A stretch of 28,375 nt of DNA from an uncultured Prevotellaceae bacterium (GTDB lineage Bacteria > Bacteroidota > Bacteroidia > Bacteroidales > Bacteroidaceae), in contig CADCEQ010000034.1 of NCBI GenBank assembly GCA_902800435.1, forward strand, positions 1-28,375, read 5' to 3'. This document shows, piece after piece, positions 15,706 to 22,981 of the stretch. Below the pieces are notes generated by a model that had not been told where the DNA came from, searched no databases, and was given only the letters and a program-made list of their open reading frames with translations. A program made the translations under genes and the position numbers. Position 1 is the stretch's first letter; each line of letters starts with the position of its first letter.

Positions 15706-17853
15706 ATGAAGAGAGCCATTCTTTCGACCATCACAATGGTTGCACTTACTGCCAACGCACAGACAACTATGAATAAGTTTGAGAAACAGGCCGACGACAT
15801 CATCGCACAGATGACGTTGGAAGAGAAGTTTTCGCAGTTGATGAACGAGACGCCGGGCATTCCCCGCTTGGGCATCGAGCCTTACGACTGGTGGAACGAA
15901 GGGCTGCACGGCGTGGGCCGCGACGGTCGCGCCACGGTGTTTCCGCAGCCCATCGGACTGGGAGCCACGTTCAATCCCGAGCTTATCCGCCGGATAGGCG
16001 ACGCCATTGCCACCGAGGCCCGAGCCAAGTACATCGTGGCCCGCCGCAACAAGAACTACGCCCGCTATACGGGTCTGACATTCTGGAGCCCGAACGTGAA
16101 CATCTTCCGCGACCCGCGCTGGGGACGCGGCATGGAGACATGGGGCGAAGACCCCTTCCTCACCGGCACCATGGGCACGGCATTCGTCCGCGGTATGCAG
16201 GGCGATGACCCCAACTACCTGAAGGTGGCGGCCTGCGGCAAGCACTACGCCGTACACAGCGGCCCCGAGGCCACACGACACACGGAGAACGTTGAGCCGT
16301 CGAAGCGCGACCTCTGGGAAACCTACCTGCCGGCCTTCGAGATGCTGGTCAAGGACGCCAAGGTGGAGATTATCATGGGCGCCTACAACCGCGTCTACAG
16401 TGAGTCGGCCTCGGGCAGCAAGTTCCTGCTCACCGATATCCTGCGCAAGCAGTGGGGCTTCCGTGGCCATATCGTCTCCGACTGCGACGCCATTGCCGAC
16501 ATCTGGAAGGGCCACAAGATAGCCAAGACCGAGGCCGAGGCCTGCGCCATCGCCATCAAGGCGGGCCTCAACGTGGAGTGCGGATCCACGTTTAAGGCGC
16601 TGAAGGATGCCCTGGCCCAGAACCTGCTCACCGAACAAGACATCGACAATGCCCTGCGCCCGCTGATGATGACGCGCCTGAAGCTCGGCATCATCAAGCC
16701 CGACCCTGACTGTCCCTACAACCACTTCGACGAGCGCGAAATTTGTTCGGAGAAGAACATCAGCCTCGCCCGCGAGGCCGCCGTCGAGAGCATGGTGCTG
16801 CTGAAGAACGAGCGTGGCGCACTGCCCATCGACAAGAACATCCACACGCTCTTCGTCACGGGTGCCGGTGCTGCCGACGCCTTCTGGCTCATGGGCAACT
16901 ACTTCGGCATCAGCGACCGCTACTGCACCTATCTGCAGGGCATCGTATCAAAGGTGTCCAACGGCACCGCCGTCAACTACCGTCCCGGCTGCTTGGAGAG
17001 TACACCCACACGGAATGCCATCAACTGGGCCGTCGATGAGTCGGCGGGTGCCGAGAAGACCATCGTCGTGATGGGTAACAACGGCAACCTCGAGGGCGAA
17101 GAAGGCGAGGCTATCGACTCCGAGCGCGGCGACCGCGACAACATCCGCATCCCCGAGAGCCAGATGAACTACCTGCGCCAGATCTGCCGCCACAAGAAGG
17201 AGGGCGTCATCGTCGTGCTCACAGGCGGCAGCCCCGTCGATGTGCGCGAGGTGTGTCAGCTGGCCGACGCCGTCGTGATGGCCTGGTATCCCGGTCAGGA
17301 GGGCGGTTACGCCCTCGGCGATCTGCTCTTCGGCGACGCTAACTTCTCGGGCCGTCTGCCCGTCACATTCCCTGAGGACGGCGACCGGCTGCCACCCTTC
17401 GAGGACTACTCTATGCGCGGGCGTACCTATAAATATATGTCCGACAACATCTACTTCCCCTTCGGCTACGGCCTGAGCTACGGCCACGTGGACTACAGCA
17501 ACCTGCAAATCACGAAAGCCGACCGCAAGGAGGGCGTCACCCTGACGCTGACACTCACCAACCGGGGCGACCGCACTATCGACGAGACGCCGCAGGTCTA
17601 CGTCACGGCTCCCGGTGCCGGCACAACGGCCCCACTCCAGCAGCTCGCCGCCTTCCAGCGCGTCAATGTAGCTCCCGGCGCATCGGCCGAGGTTCAGTTC
17701 AGCATCCCCGCCGACCGCCTGACGACGGTTCAGGAAGACGGAAGCCGCAAACTGCTGAAAGGTGGGTACACCGTCACCGTGTCGAGTGCAGCCCCATCGC
17801 CCCGCTCCGCCGCCCTCGGTGTCAGTGCAGTCTCGGCGCAGGTAAAACTCTGA
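15706..17853 (+). CDS. GH3 beta-xylosidase/beta-glucosidase without PA14
   Basis: The product has 715 residues with a signal peptide (about residues 1-19, ALTANAQ), so it is probably periplasmic. The GH3 domain shows GKHYAVHSGPEATRH (178-192) and the nucleophile Asp259 in HIVSDCDAI. The C-terminal GH3 domain is uninterrupted, with NLEGEEGEAIDSERGDRDNI (461-480) carrying the likely acid/base glutamate and WYPGQEGGYALGDLLFGDANFSGRLP. A fibronectin-III-like domain follows (about 615-700). The protein resembles the other GH3 enzyme at 7.6-10.2 kb in its motifs but lacks the PA14 insert, so the two probably differ in oligosaccharide length or linkage preference. It starts 9 bp after the GH9 stop and is the last gene of the plus-strand operon. 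Confidence 0.93.
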   Translation: MKRAILSTITMVALTANAQTTMNKFEKQADDIIAQMTLEEKFSQLMNETPGIPRLGIEPYDWWNEGLHGVGRDGRATVFPQPIGLGATFNPELIRRIGDAIATEARAKYIVARRNKNYARYTGLTFWSPNVNIFRDPRWGRGMETWGEDPFLTGTMGTAFVRGMQGDDPNYLKVAACGKHYAVHSGPEATRHTENVEPSKRDLWETYLPAFEMLVKDAKVEIIMGAYNRVYSESASGSKFLLTDILRKQWGFRGHIVSDCDAIADIWKGHKIAKTEAEACAIAIKAGLNVECGSTFKALKDALAQNLLTEQDIDNALRPLMMTRLKLGIIKPDPDCPYNHFDEREICSEKNISLAREAAVESMVLLKNERGALPIDKNIHTLFVTGAGAADAFWLMGNYFGISDRYCTYLQGIVSKVSNGTAVNYRPGCLESTPTRNAINWAVDESAGAEKTIVVMGNNGNLEGEEGEAIDSERGDRDNIRIPESQMNYLRQICRHKKEGVIVVLTGGSPVDVREVCQLADAVVMAWYPGQEGGYALGDLLFGDANFSGRLPVTFPEDGDRLPPFEDYSMRGRTYKYMSDNIYFPFGYGLSYGHVDYSNLQITKADRKEGVTLTLTLTNRGDRTIDETPQVYVTAPGAGTTAPLQQLAAFQRVNVAPGASAEVQFSIPADRLTTVQEDGSRKLLKGGYTVTVSSAAPSPRSAALGVSAVSAQVKL

Positions 17854-17856
17854 CAG

Positions 17857-18092
17857 CTGACACCCAGCACACCCAATAGAAGTGAAAAGTGATAAGTTAA
17901 GAGTAATATAAACACTTTACTTCCAGTAGTTTCACGGCGCGAAACAATCGTTCCCATGACCTGGGACGTTTGTCCCAGGCAGTGGGACAAACGTCCCAAG
18001 CAGTGGGACAACCCAAATCCGTGAGAATTCACTCTTCCCCCTTCCTTCTTCATTTTTCACTTTTCACTTCTATTACGTGTGCTGGGTGTCAG
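17857..18092. mobile_element. MITE-like element with 35-bp terminal inverted repeats
   Basis: Positions 17857-17891 (ctgacacccagcacac, two differing bases, then aatagaagtgaaaagtg) match the reverse complement of 18058-18092 at 33 of 35 positions. The inner ends of both arms continue into degenerate 7-bp repeats of agtgaaa type. The enclosed 166 bp contains a gtttc/gaaac hairpin at about 17930-17945 and three 21-bp palindromic units at 17960-18015. No coding frame looks real and no target-site duplication is obvious. It starts 3 bp after the GH3 stop, so it could also serve as the 3' end structure of the operon. Whether it moves is inferred. Confidence 0.6.
17960..18015. repeat. 21-bp-period palindromic repeat (tgggac...gtccca)
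   Basis: Units start at 17962, 17983 and 18004. The first (tgggacgtttgtccca) is the exact reverse complement of the second (tgggacaaacgtccca), and each is itself a 6-bp stem with a 4-nt loop. The third is a half unit (tgggacaaccca). The spacers are ggcag and agcag. It could form several alternative hairpins or act as an array of protein-binding sites at two helical turns spacing. Confidence 0.75.
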
Positions 18093-18104
18093 CAAAAACA
18101 TTCC

Positions 18105-18144
18105 TGCGCGCGAAAGCGCATAGAGACGGTTAGACGGTGAGACG
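18105..18144. repeat. GC hairpin and agacggt direct repeats next to the inverted-repeat element
   Basis: The hairpin tgcgc-gcgaaa-gcgca spans 18105-18120. It is followed by agacggtt, agacggtg and agacg at 18124-18144. This short structured segment lies between the inverted-repeat element and the 3' end of the leucine-rich repeat gene. It may be part of the same non-coding insertion or a weak terminator. Confidence 0.45.
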
Positions 18145-18205
18145 TTTCGTCCTGCGTAATTCCCTCTACATCAATCCTTTCTAATTTCAGGATTGCATCA
18201 GACAA

Positions 18206-19084
18206 CTATTCTTCGATTATGTTTTTGAACTTATCCCATCTATTAGTCCTCATATAAGCTTCGCGAGAACCCTTGGGGACATATAATGTCGTGGATTCAT
18301 ATGTGTCATTATCAAAAAGGGAATAGACCGTGCAGTCTGAAGGATTCCCTATTTTACAATGAATAGATGTCAGGTCACTACACCCTTTGAAAGCATCTTG
18401 TCCGATATAAGTTACACTACTTGGAATACTAATCGAAGTGAGACCTACGCAACCACGGAAGGCATCATGGTAGATACTTAAAATGTCGTCAGGAATCGTT
18501 GTGTTCCTGCACCCTTGAATCAACCACCTTTTTGTCTTTAATATGATAGCATTACATTTATTGGGCGACCAAAATTTCTCATTACCTTCTTCTACAACAA
18601 TGCTTACAAGGCCCCCACATCCGCTGAATGCAAAATCGCGAATGGAAACGACACTTCGGGGGATTATGAGTGATGTCAATCCAATGCAATTCTTGAAAGC
18701 TTCCTCACCAATTACTTGTATAGTTTGAGGAATAATGACAGAGCTAAGACGGGTACAATTCTTGAAAGCATCATACTTGATAGATGTTACTTCGTACGTA
18801 TGACCTTTAACAGATATTTTGGGGACTATATTGGCTATTTCATTTAATCCACTTTCATCATAACCAGAGACCGTCAGATTATCTGTGTCGTAGAAGTTGG
18901 TGTATTTGATGTGATCTAGATAAAAGTTCTTTTCGTCAATCAGGAAAAAGGTACTTCCATTTGAAGTCGTTCCATCTTCATTCACAATAACCGTCTCGCC
19001 ATAATCGTCATCGTCGTTTCCACAAGCTGTTGTGAGAAAAGTCAACGACATCGCAAAAAGTAAATAAAGAAATTGTTTTTTCAT
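18206..19084 (-). CDS. BspA-type leucine-rich repeat lipoprotein
   Basis: The product has 292 residues. The signal peptide ends at Cys21 (FLTTACGNDDDDYGE), and the strongly acidic stretch after it fits surface export. About residues 95-260 contain LRR_5-type repeats of the form F-x-x-C-x-x-L-x-x-(I/V)-x-(I/L)-P-x-(S/T), for example FKNCTRLSSVIIPQTIQVIG, FKNCIGLTSLIIPRSVVSI and FRGCVGLTSISIPSSVTYIG. The end (TTLYVPKGSREAYMRTNRWDKFKNIIEE) is the usual cap of this family. BspA proteins of oral and gut Bacteroidales bind host proteins or other cells. The gene has its own promoter, is AT-richer than the flanking enzyme genes, and is bordered by repeat structures on both sides. A direct part in glycan use is not indicated. 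Confidence 0.92.
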   Translation of the reverse strand: MKKQFLYLLFAMSLTFLTTACGNDDDDYGETVIVNEDGTTSNGSTFFLIDEKNFYLDHIKYTNFYDTDNLTVSGYDESGLNEIANIVPKISVKGHTYEVTSIKYDAFKNCTRLSSVIIPQTIQVIGEEAFKNCIGLTSLIIPRSVVSIRDFAFSGCGGLVSIVVEEGNEKFWSPNKCNAIILKTKRWLIQGCRNTTIPDDILSIYHDAFRGCVGLTSISIPSSVTYIGQDAFKGCSDLTSIHCKIGNPSDCTVYSLFDNDTYESTTLYVPKGSREAYMRTNRWDKFKNIIEE

Positions 19085-19115
19085 CGTATTTATAAATATG
19101 TTATCATTTTGTCGG

Positions 19116-19146
19116 CAAAGTTACGAATAAAATGCGAACTAACCAA
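19116..19146 (-). promoter_or_regulatory. Promoter of the leucine-rich repeat lipoprotein gene
   Basis: On the minus strand, TTG at 19146-19144, a 20-bp spacer and TAACTTTG at 19123-19116 match the Bacteroidota promoter consensus. The start codon is at 19084, leaving a leader of about 25 nt. Confidence 0.68.
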
Positions 19147-19358
19147 AAATACAAACCTTATTCTGTAGACTTTCGTGTATAAAAGTAGTTTCGTGGCAAA
19201 TGATTCGCATTTCTTTTCAGCATTATCACATCATAAAACGGCTTCTGAGAATCAGAGGTGACGGTTCTTGTAATCATTTCTAAACAAATGTAGATAGGGA
19301 AACGTTTGATGGTTTCCTTCTATGTCATTCGTGTAACAACTCAGTCATCATGCTTAAT

Positions 19359-19436
19359 GGACAAAAATCTTCAGAAATCTAACGAAAATGGCTGCACGTG
19401 AATAGATTTTTGTTTGATTTTTGAAGATTTTTGTCC
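19359..19436. repeat. 78-bp imperfect palindrome centred on CACGTG
   Basis: The two 39-nt halves match at 32 positions as an inverted repeat. The outer 15 bp of each arm (ggacaaaaatcttca) is identical, and the symmetry centre falls exactly within cacgtg at 19395-19400. It lies between the 5' end of the leucine-rich repeat gene and the 3' end of GH97, both on the minus strand. It may act as a terminator for the GH3-GH27-GH97 operon, an operator, or be a relic of an insertion. Confidence 0.7.
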
Positions 19437-19533
19437 CTTTCTCACTATCCTTGGTGTTTTAAATGGGTGTGGGACAAGCTGCCTAAGGCGGGAGGATCAG
19501 TGAGAATCAGTCAAATCTCGTTTCATCAGTGTC

Positions 19534-21339
19534 CTATAAATCAACACGGAAGATAAAACCTCCTCGCGGCTGGCAAGTGACGGTCTTGGGGAGTTTTTGT
19601 ATGGTTTCGATGCGCCAAGGGGCGTCCTTGCTGCCGCTGTCGGCGAACATCGTAGCGGTGTATTTCCCCTTGAGGAAATCAAGGGGCACGTTGAGCGTCA
19701 TTTCGTTGTCGGTGCCGTTGATGCCGGCCACGTACCACGTCTTGCCGCAGCGGCGGGCGAGCACACAGCTCTCGCCAGGATAGCCGCTGACGAAGCGGGT
19801 CTCGTCCCAGGCAGCGGGCAGGTTGGAAAGGAAATCCTGGACAGCCTGCGGCTGTGCTAAGAAACTCTCGGGACGGTCGGCCAAGTGCTGCAGACCGCTC
19901 TCGAAGAGCACCGTCAGAGCCAACTCGTGGGCATGGCTCGTGATGTGCGGATGCTGCGAGTCACTGAAGGCACAGGGCGTATAGTCCATCGGTCCGATGA
20001 CATTGCGTGTGAAGGGCAGCGTGGCATTGTGCGAGGCGGCCGCTTTGGTGAACGTCCCAACGTTGTTGTACCACTCGGCACCGTAGACGCCCTCCGTCGA
20101 GAGCAGGTTAGGATACGTGCGCTGCCACCCACGGGGTACGGTAGCACCGTGGAAGTTCACGAGCAGGTGGTGCCGGGCGGCACTCTCCATCAGGTCGATG
20201 CAATAGTCCATGTTTTTCTGGTTCTCGCCGCTGAAGAAGTCGATCTTCACGCCGGCCACGCCGATTTTCTCGCACCAGGCGAACTCCTTCTCGCGGTCTT
20301 CGGGCTTGTTCAGACGGAACTTCGGCGTCGGTGCACCGTCAACCCATCCCACCGAGGAGTTATACCATATCATCGGCTTCACCCCCTTCGACTTGGCGTA
20401 GCTGACGGCATCCTCCACCGTCTTTCCGTCCTTCATACGGTCCCACTCGGCATCAATCAGCACGTAGGGCAGCTTCAGCGTGGCAGCCATGTCGGTATAC
20501 TTCTTGATGATGTTATAGTCGTCCGACCCGTGGTTGTAGGCCCAGTAGACCCACGACACCACGCCGGGCTTGATCCAGCTCGTGTCCTCCAGCTTGCAGG
20601 GTTCGCTGACGTCGGTGACTAACGTCGACTCGACGACGTCGCCCAGCGTGCCGACGATGACCACGCGCCACGGCGAATGACCCAGGTTGTCGCCCTCGTC
20701 GGGCACCACACGGTAGACCTCGCCGTCGTTGTAGAGGCTCGACGCACTCTGTCCGCGCTCGATGTTGGCCTCGGTCAGCAGTGCAAACAAAGGCTCCCCT
20801 CCTTGGGAGGGGCCGGGGGAGGCTTCCAACAATGCAGGGAAACTCCAGCGCACGCAGTTGCCATCGGCATCCTTCGACACTGCGCTGAACGAGCGTTGCG
20901 CCTTCACCTTATATGTCGTCATCAGCGGGTAGAAGTTCTCGGCTCCGTCCGTCCACTGCATCATCCAACGCTTCATGCCCTCGGGGATGACGTAGGCAGC
21001 CTGCTCCTTGACGGGCTGTTCGTAGCGGTAGGCAATGCCGTCGTTATAGAGTCGCAGCGTCATCTGCCCCACCCTATACTCGTTGGCCTCGTTCGTGCAG
21101 TGACTGCGCTTGCCTTCAAGCATCGTGTAGTCGGCCTTTATCTTCTTGGCCTTTACCATTTTCTGTACTCCAAAAGTCTCAGCCCCTTTCATCGTGAGTA
21201 CCTGCTGTCCCTGAAAGCCTATAATCCATTGTCCGTTATTCACTTCCACCGACAACTTCTTGTTTGGCGACGTCAGCCGCTGGGCAGTGGCTGTCATTGT
21301 CAGGCCAGCCACAACAATCCAAAAGAATAGTCTCTTCAT
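19534..21339 (-). CDS. GH97 retaining alpha-galactosidase-type enzyme
   Basis: The product has 601 residues from the ATG at 21339, chosen because it yields the signal peptide MKRLFFWIVVAGLTMTATAQ; upstream codons add 27 residues without signal character. An N-terminal beta-sandwich (about 22-250) precedes the TIM barrel and a C-terminal sandwich. The barrel carries Asp367 in GVAGVKIDFFSGENQ at the nucleophile position of retaining GH97 enzymes, and Glu416 in LLSTEGVYGAEWY as likely acid/base. Inverting SusB-type alpha-glucosidases use glutamates instead, so alpha-galactosidase or beta-L-arabinopyranosidase is more likely than alpha-glucosidase. Residues 171-183 include a repeat-derived insert (ASPGPSQGGEP). 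It follows GH27 by 34 bp as the last gene of the operon. Confidence 0.9.
   Translation of the reverse strand: MKRLFFWIVVAGLTMTATAQRLTSPNKKLSVEVNNGQWIIGFQGQQVLTMKGAETFGVQKMVKAKKIKADYTMLEGKRSHCTNEANEYRVGQMTLRLYNDGIAYRYEQPVKEQAAYVIPEGMKRWMMQWTDGAENFYPLMTTYKVKAQRSFSAVSKDADGNCVRWSFPALLEASPGPSQGGEPLFALLTEANIERGQSASSLYNDGEVYRVVPDEGDNLGHSPWRVVIVGTLGDVVESTLVTDVSEPCKLEDTSWIKPGVVSWVYWAYNHGSDDYNIIKKYTDMAATLKLPYVLIDAEWDRMKDGKTVEDAVSYAKSKGVKPMIWYNSSVGWVDGAPTPKFRLNKPEDREKEFAWCEKIGVAGVKIDFFSGENQKNMDYCIDLMESAARHHLLVNFHGATVPRGWQRTYPNLLSTEGVYGAEWYNNVGTFTKAAASHNATLPFTRNVIGPMDYTPCAFSDSQHPHITSHAHELALTVLFESGLQHLADRPESFLAQPQAVQDFLSNLPAAWDETRFVSGYPGESCVLARRCGKTWYVAGINGTDNEMTLNVPLDFLKGKYTATMFADSGSKDAPWRIETIQKLPKTVTCQPRGGFIFRVDL
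20792..20824. repeat. GC-rich palindromic repeat inserted in frame in GH97
   Basis: The core cccctcc-ttg-ggagggg (20796-20812) is a perfect 7-bp inverted repeat, flanked by ggct and by ccgggggaggct. On the coding strand it encodes about ten residues (ASPGPSQGGEP) not expected in GH97 at this place, where FPALLEA should run almost directly into LFALLTEANI. From memory it resembles a short interspersed repeat family found in many Bacteroidota genomes. Confidence 0.72.
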
Positions 21340-21373
21340 CATTTCTATATTATTGATTACTATTTCCAAACTA

Positions 21374-22945
21374 TCACTCCAGCACCATTTTATCAATATC
21401 CGGCATCCACGCGCTGTCATTACTCAGTCGGATGCTGTTGCGGCCCTTCTTGAGGTTCACGTCGACGGCAATGGTGGCAGGCTGGTTCCAGTCGCCGGCA
21501 GCAGTCTTCAGTGCGGTTATGCGCTGGCCGTTGACCGTGAGGTCCATCGTGCGCTCCTCGCCACAGAAGTAGGTAATGGTCATCCGGCGCGTACCGGTTT
21601 TCTGCACATAAACATCGTTCCACTCGATGTCGTTACCCACACGGCCGCCGAGCCATCCGGCCTTGTAGCCACCGCTGGCCTCTGGTATGGCAGAAAAAGT
21701 GCCCGACTTCACGTCCTGATTGTTGCGCAACTCCTGATAGGCGGGCAGCAGTGCCGACTCGGCTTCATAGACCTTGCGCTCCAGGCGCTTCTGACCTTTC
21801 ACGCGATAAATCTTCGTGCCGTGAGCAGGAATCTTCAGGGGAATGGTGTTCATGTCGTAGAGATAGTCCAGCTGGGCAAAGCAGTCATAGTACTGCACAG
21901 CGCCGCCGAGGTCGATGGTTGCGGGGTTGAGGCGTACGGTCTGTTCCTCATCGCTGGGGTTATAGATGGCCACGGCGCGGGTCTTGCCGTTCAGTTTCTT
22001 GATGTCCTTCACCAGGATGAAGCACTCGCCCTGCTTCTCGGCCACGTATGCCTGCAGGTGCAGCGGGTCCTGGTTCAGGGCAATGAGGTCGTGGTTGCAG
22101 AGCAGTTTCAGCGACTCGGGACGGATGTTGCGGGTATCGCAGCCGATGAGCAACGGCGACGACATGATGCACCACATTCCGAAGTGCGTCTCGTCCTCCG
22201 CCTGCGACATCGAGCGCCCCACCTCAAGCATATCCATGTCGTTATAGTGACCGTCGTGACAGAAGGCGCTGAGGTACAGGTTCTCGGCCAGGATGCCTTT
22301 CACGCTCTTCCAGGCATCGTAGATGTCGCCCGTCGTTCGCCAGCTGTCGGCCACGTCGGCCCCCCACGTTCCCGGGAATGCCCAGCGGCACATGTTGAAT
22401 ACGACGTCCTTCTTGCCGCAGTTCTTGATGGCGTTCGATATCTTCGTGTACTGCTGCTGCTCGTCGAGTCGCATGTGCATACCGCCGCAGTAGTCGACCT
22501 TGATAAAGTCGAAGTCCCAGTCGATGAAGTAGAGTTTGCAGTCCTGCTCCTCGTGGCCAGCGAAGCCCACGCCAAGTCCCCAGGCATGTTTGCCTGCCGA
22601 GCCGCAGGTGTTGTCGCCGGCGTCGCTGTAGATGCCTGCCTTCAGGCCGAGCTTATGGATATAGTCCACCAACGGGCGCATCCCGTTCGGGAACAGTTTG
22701 GTGTTCAGGCGCAGATGTCCGTCCTCTCCGCGACCGTCCCAATAGCCGTCGTCGATGTTCACATAGAGATAGCCCGCCTGCTGCAACCCGTTCTGGTGCA
22801 TGGCATCAGCCTGACCCTTAATGAGATCCTCGTTGATGTTGAGGGCGAATGTGTTCCACGAACTCCAGCCCATCGTGGGTGTCCGTTGGGCAAAAGCGAC
22901 GACTGCCAGGCAGGCAAGCATCGCCAAAAGCATTGTTCTACGCAT
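21374..22945 (-). CDS. GH27 alpha-galactosidase / beta-L-arabinopyranosidase with C-terminal carbohydrate-binding-like domain
   Basis: The product has 523 residues with a signal peptide to about residue 20 (AVVAFAQ). The GH27 barrel is unmistakable: TPTMGWSSWNTFALNINED (22-40), YVNIDDGYW (61-69), the nucleophile Asp151 in DFDFIKVDYCGG, and acid/base Asp207 in SWRTTGDI. A short beta domain follows, then at about residues 390-523 a beta-sandwich (KVYEAESALLPAY, GWLGGRVGNDIEW, KMVLE) resembling CBM6/CBM35-type modules. GH27 enzymes remove terminal alpha-galactose, and some act on beta-L-arabinopyranose. It lies between GH3 (36 bp upstream) and GH97 (34 bp downstream) in one operon. Together with the retaining GH97 it gives the locus two enzymes for the same type of terminal sugar. 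Confidence 0.94.
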   Translation of the reverse strand: MRRTMLLAMLACLAVVAFAQRTPTMGWSSWNTFALNINEDLIKGQADAMHQNGLQQAGYLYVNIDDGYWDGRGEDGHLRLNTKLFPNGMRPLVDYIHKLGLKAGIYSDAGDNTCGSAGKHAWGLGVGFAGHEEQDCKLYFIDWDFDFIKVDYCGGMHMRLDEQQQYTKISNAIKNCGKKDVVFNMCRWAFPGTWGADVADSWRTTGDIYDAWKSVKGILAENLYLSAFCHDGHYNDMDMLEVGRSMSQAEDETHFGMWCIMSSPLLIGCDTRNIRPESLKLLCNHDLIALNQDPLHLQAYVAEKQGECFILVKDIKKLNGKTRAVAIYNPSDEEQTVRLNPATIDLGGAVQYYDCFAQLDYLYDMNTIPLKIPAHGTKIYRVKGQKRLERKVYEAESALLPAYQELRNNQDVKSGTFSAIPEASGGYKAGWLGGRVGNDIEWNDVYVQKTGTRRMTITYFCGEERTMDLTVNGQRITALKTAAGDWNQPATIAVDVNLKKGRNSIRLSNDSAWMPDIDKMVLE

Positions 22946-22981
22946 AGTCTTAGTCTGTTTATAGGTTTATTGTCATGTCGA

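Larger units (their letters stand above)
19085..19533. other. Non-coding interval with promoter and long palindrome
   Basis: About 450 AT-rich bases hold no convincing coding frame. They contain the promoter of the leucine-rich repeat gene (19116-19146) and the palindrome at 19359-19436. The rest shows nothing I can name. A short direct repeat (gatcagtgagaatcagt) lies at about 19495-19511. Confidence 0.6.

Noticed and set aside
15592..16845. Minus-strand frame of 417 codons opposite the second GH3 gene
   Set aside because: It is antisense to catalytic GH3 sequence, overlaps the GH9 end, and has no promoter or start context.
17730..18053. Minus-strand frame of 107 codons across the inverted-repeat element
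   Set aside because: It begins inside one inverted-repeat region and ends inside the GH3 gene, its residues come from the palindromes, and no protein family is suggested.
19534..21339. GH97 as a SusB-type alpha-glucosidase for starch
   Set aside because: The barrel has Asp in KIDFFSGENQ at the retaining nucleophile position, and the neighbours are a GH27 and hemicellulose-type enzymes, not amylases.
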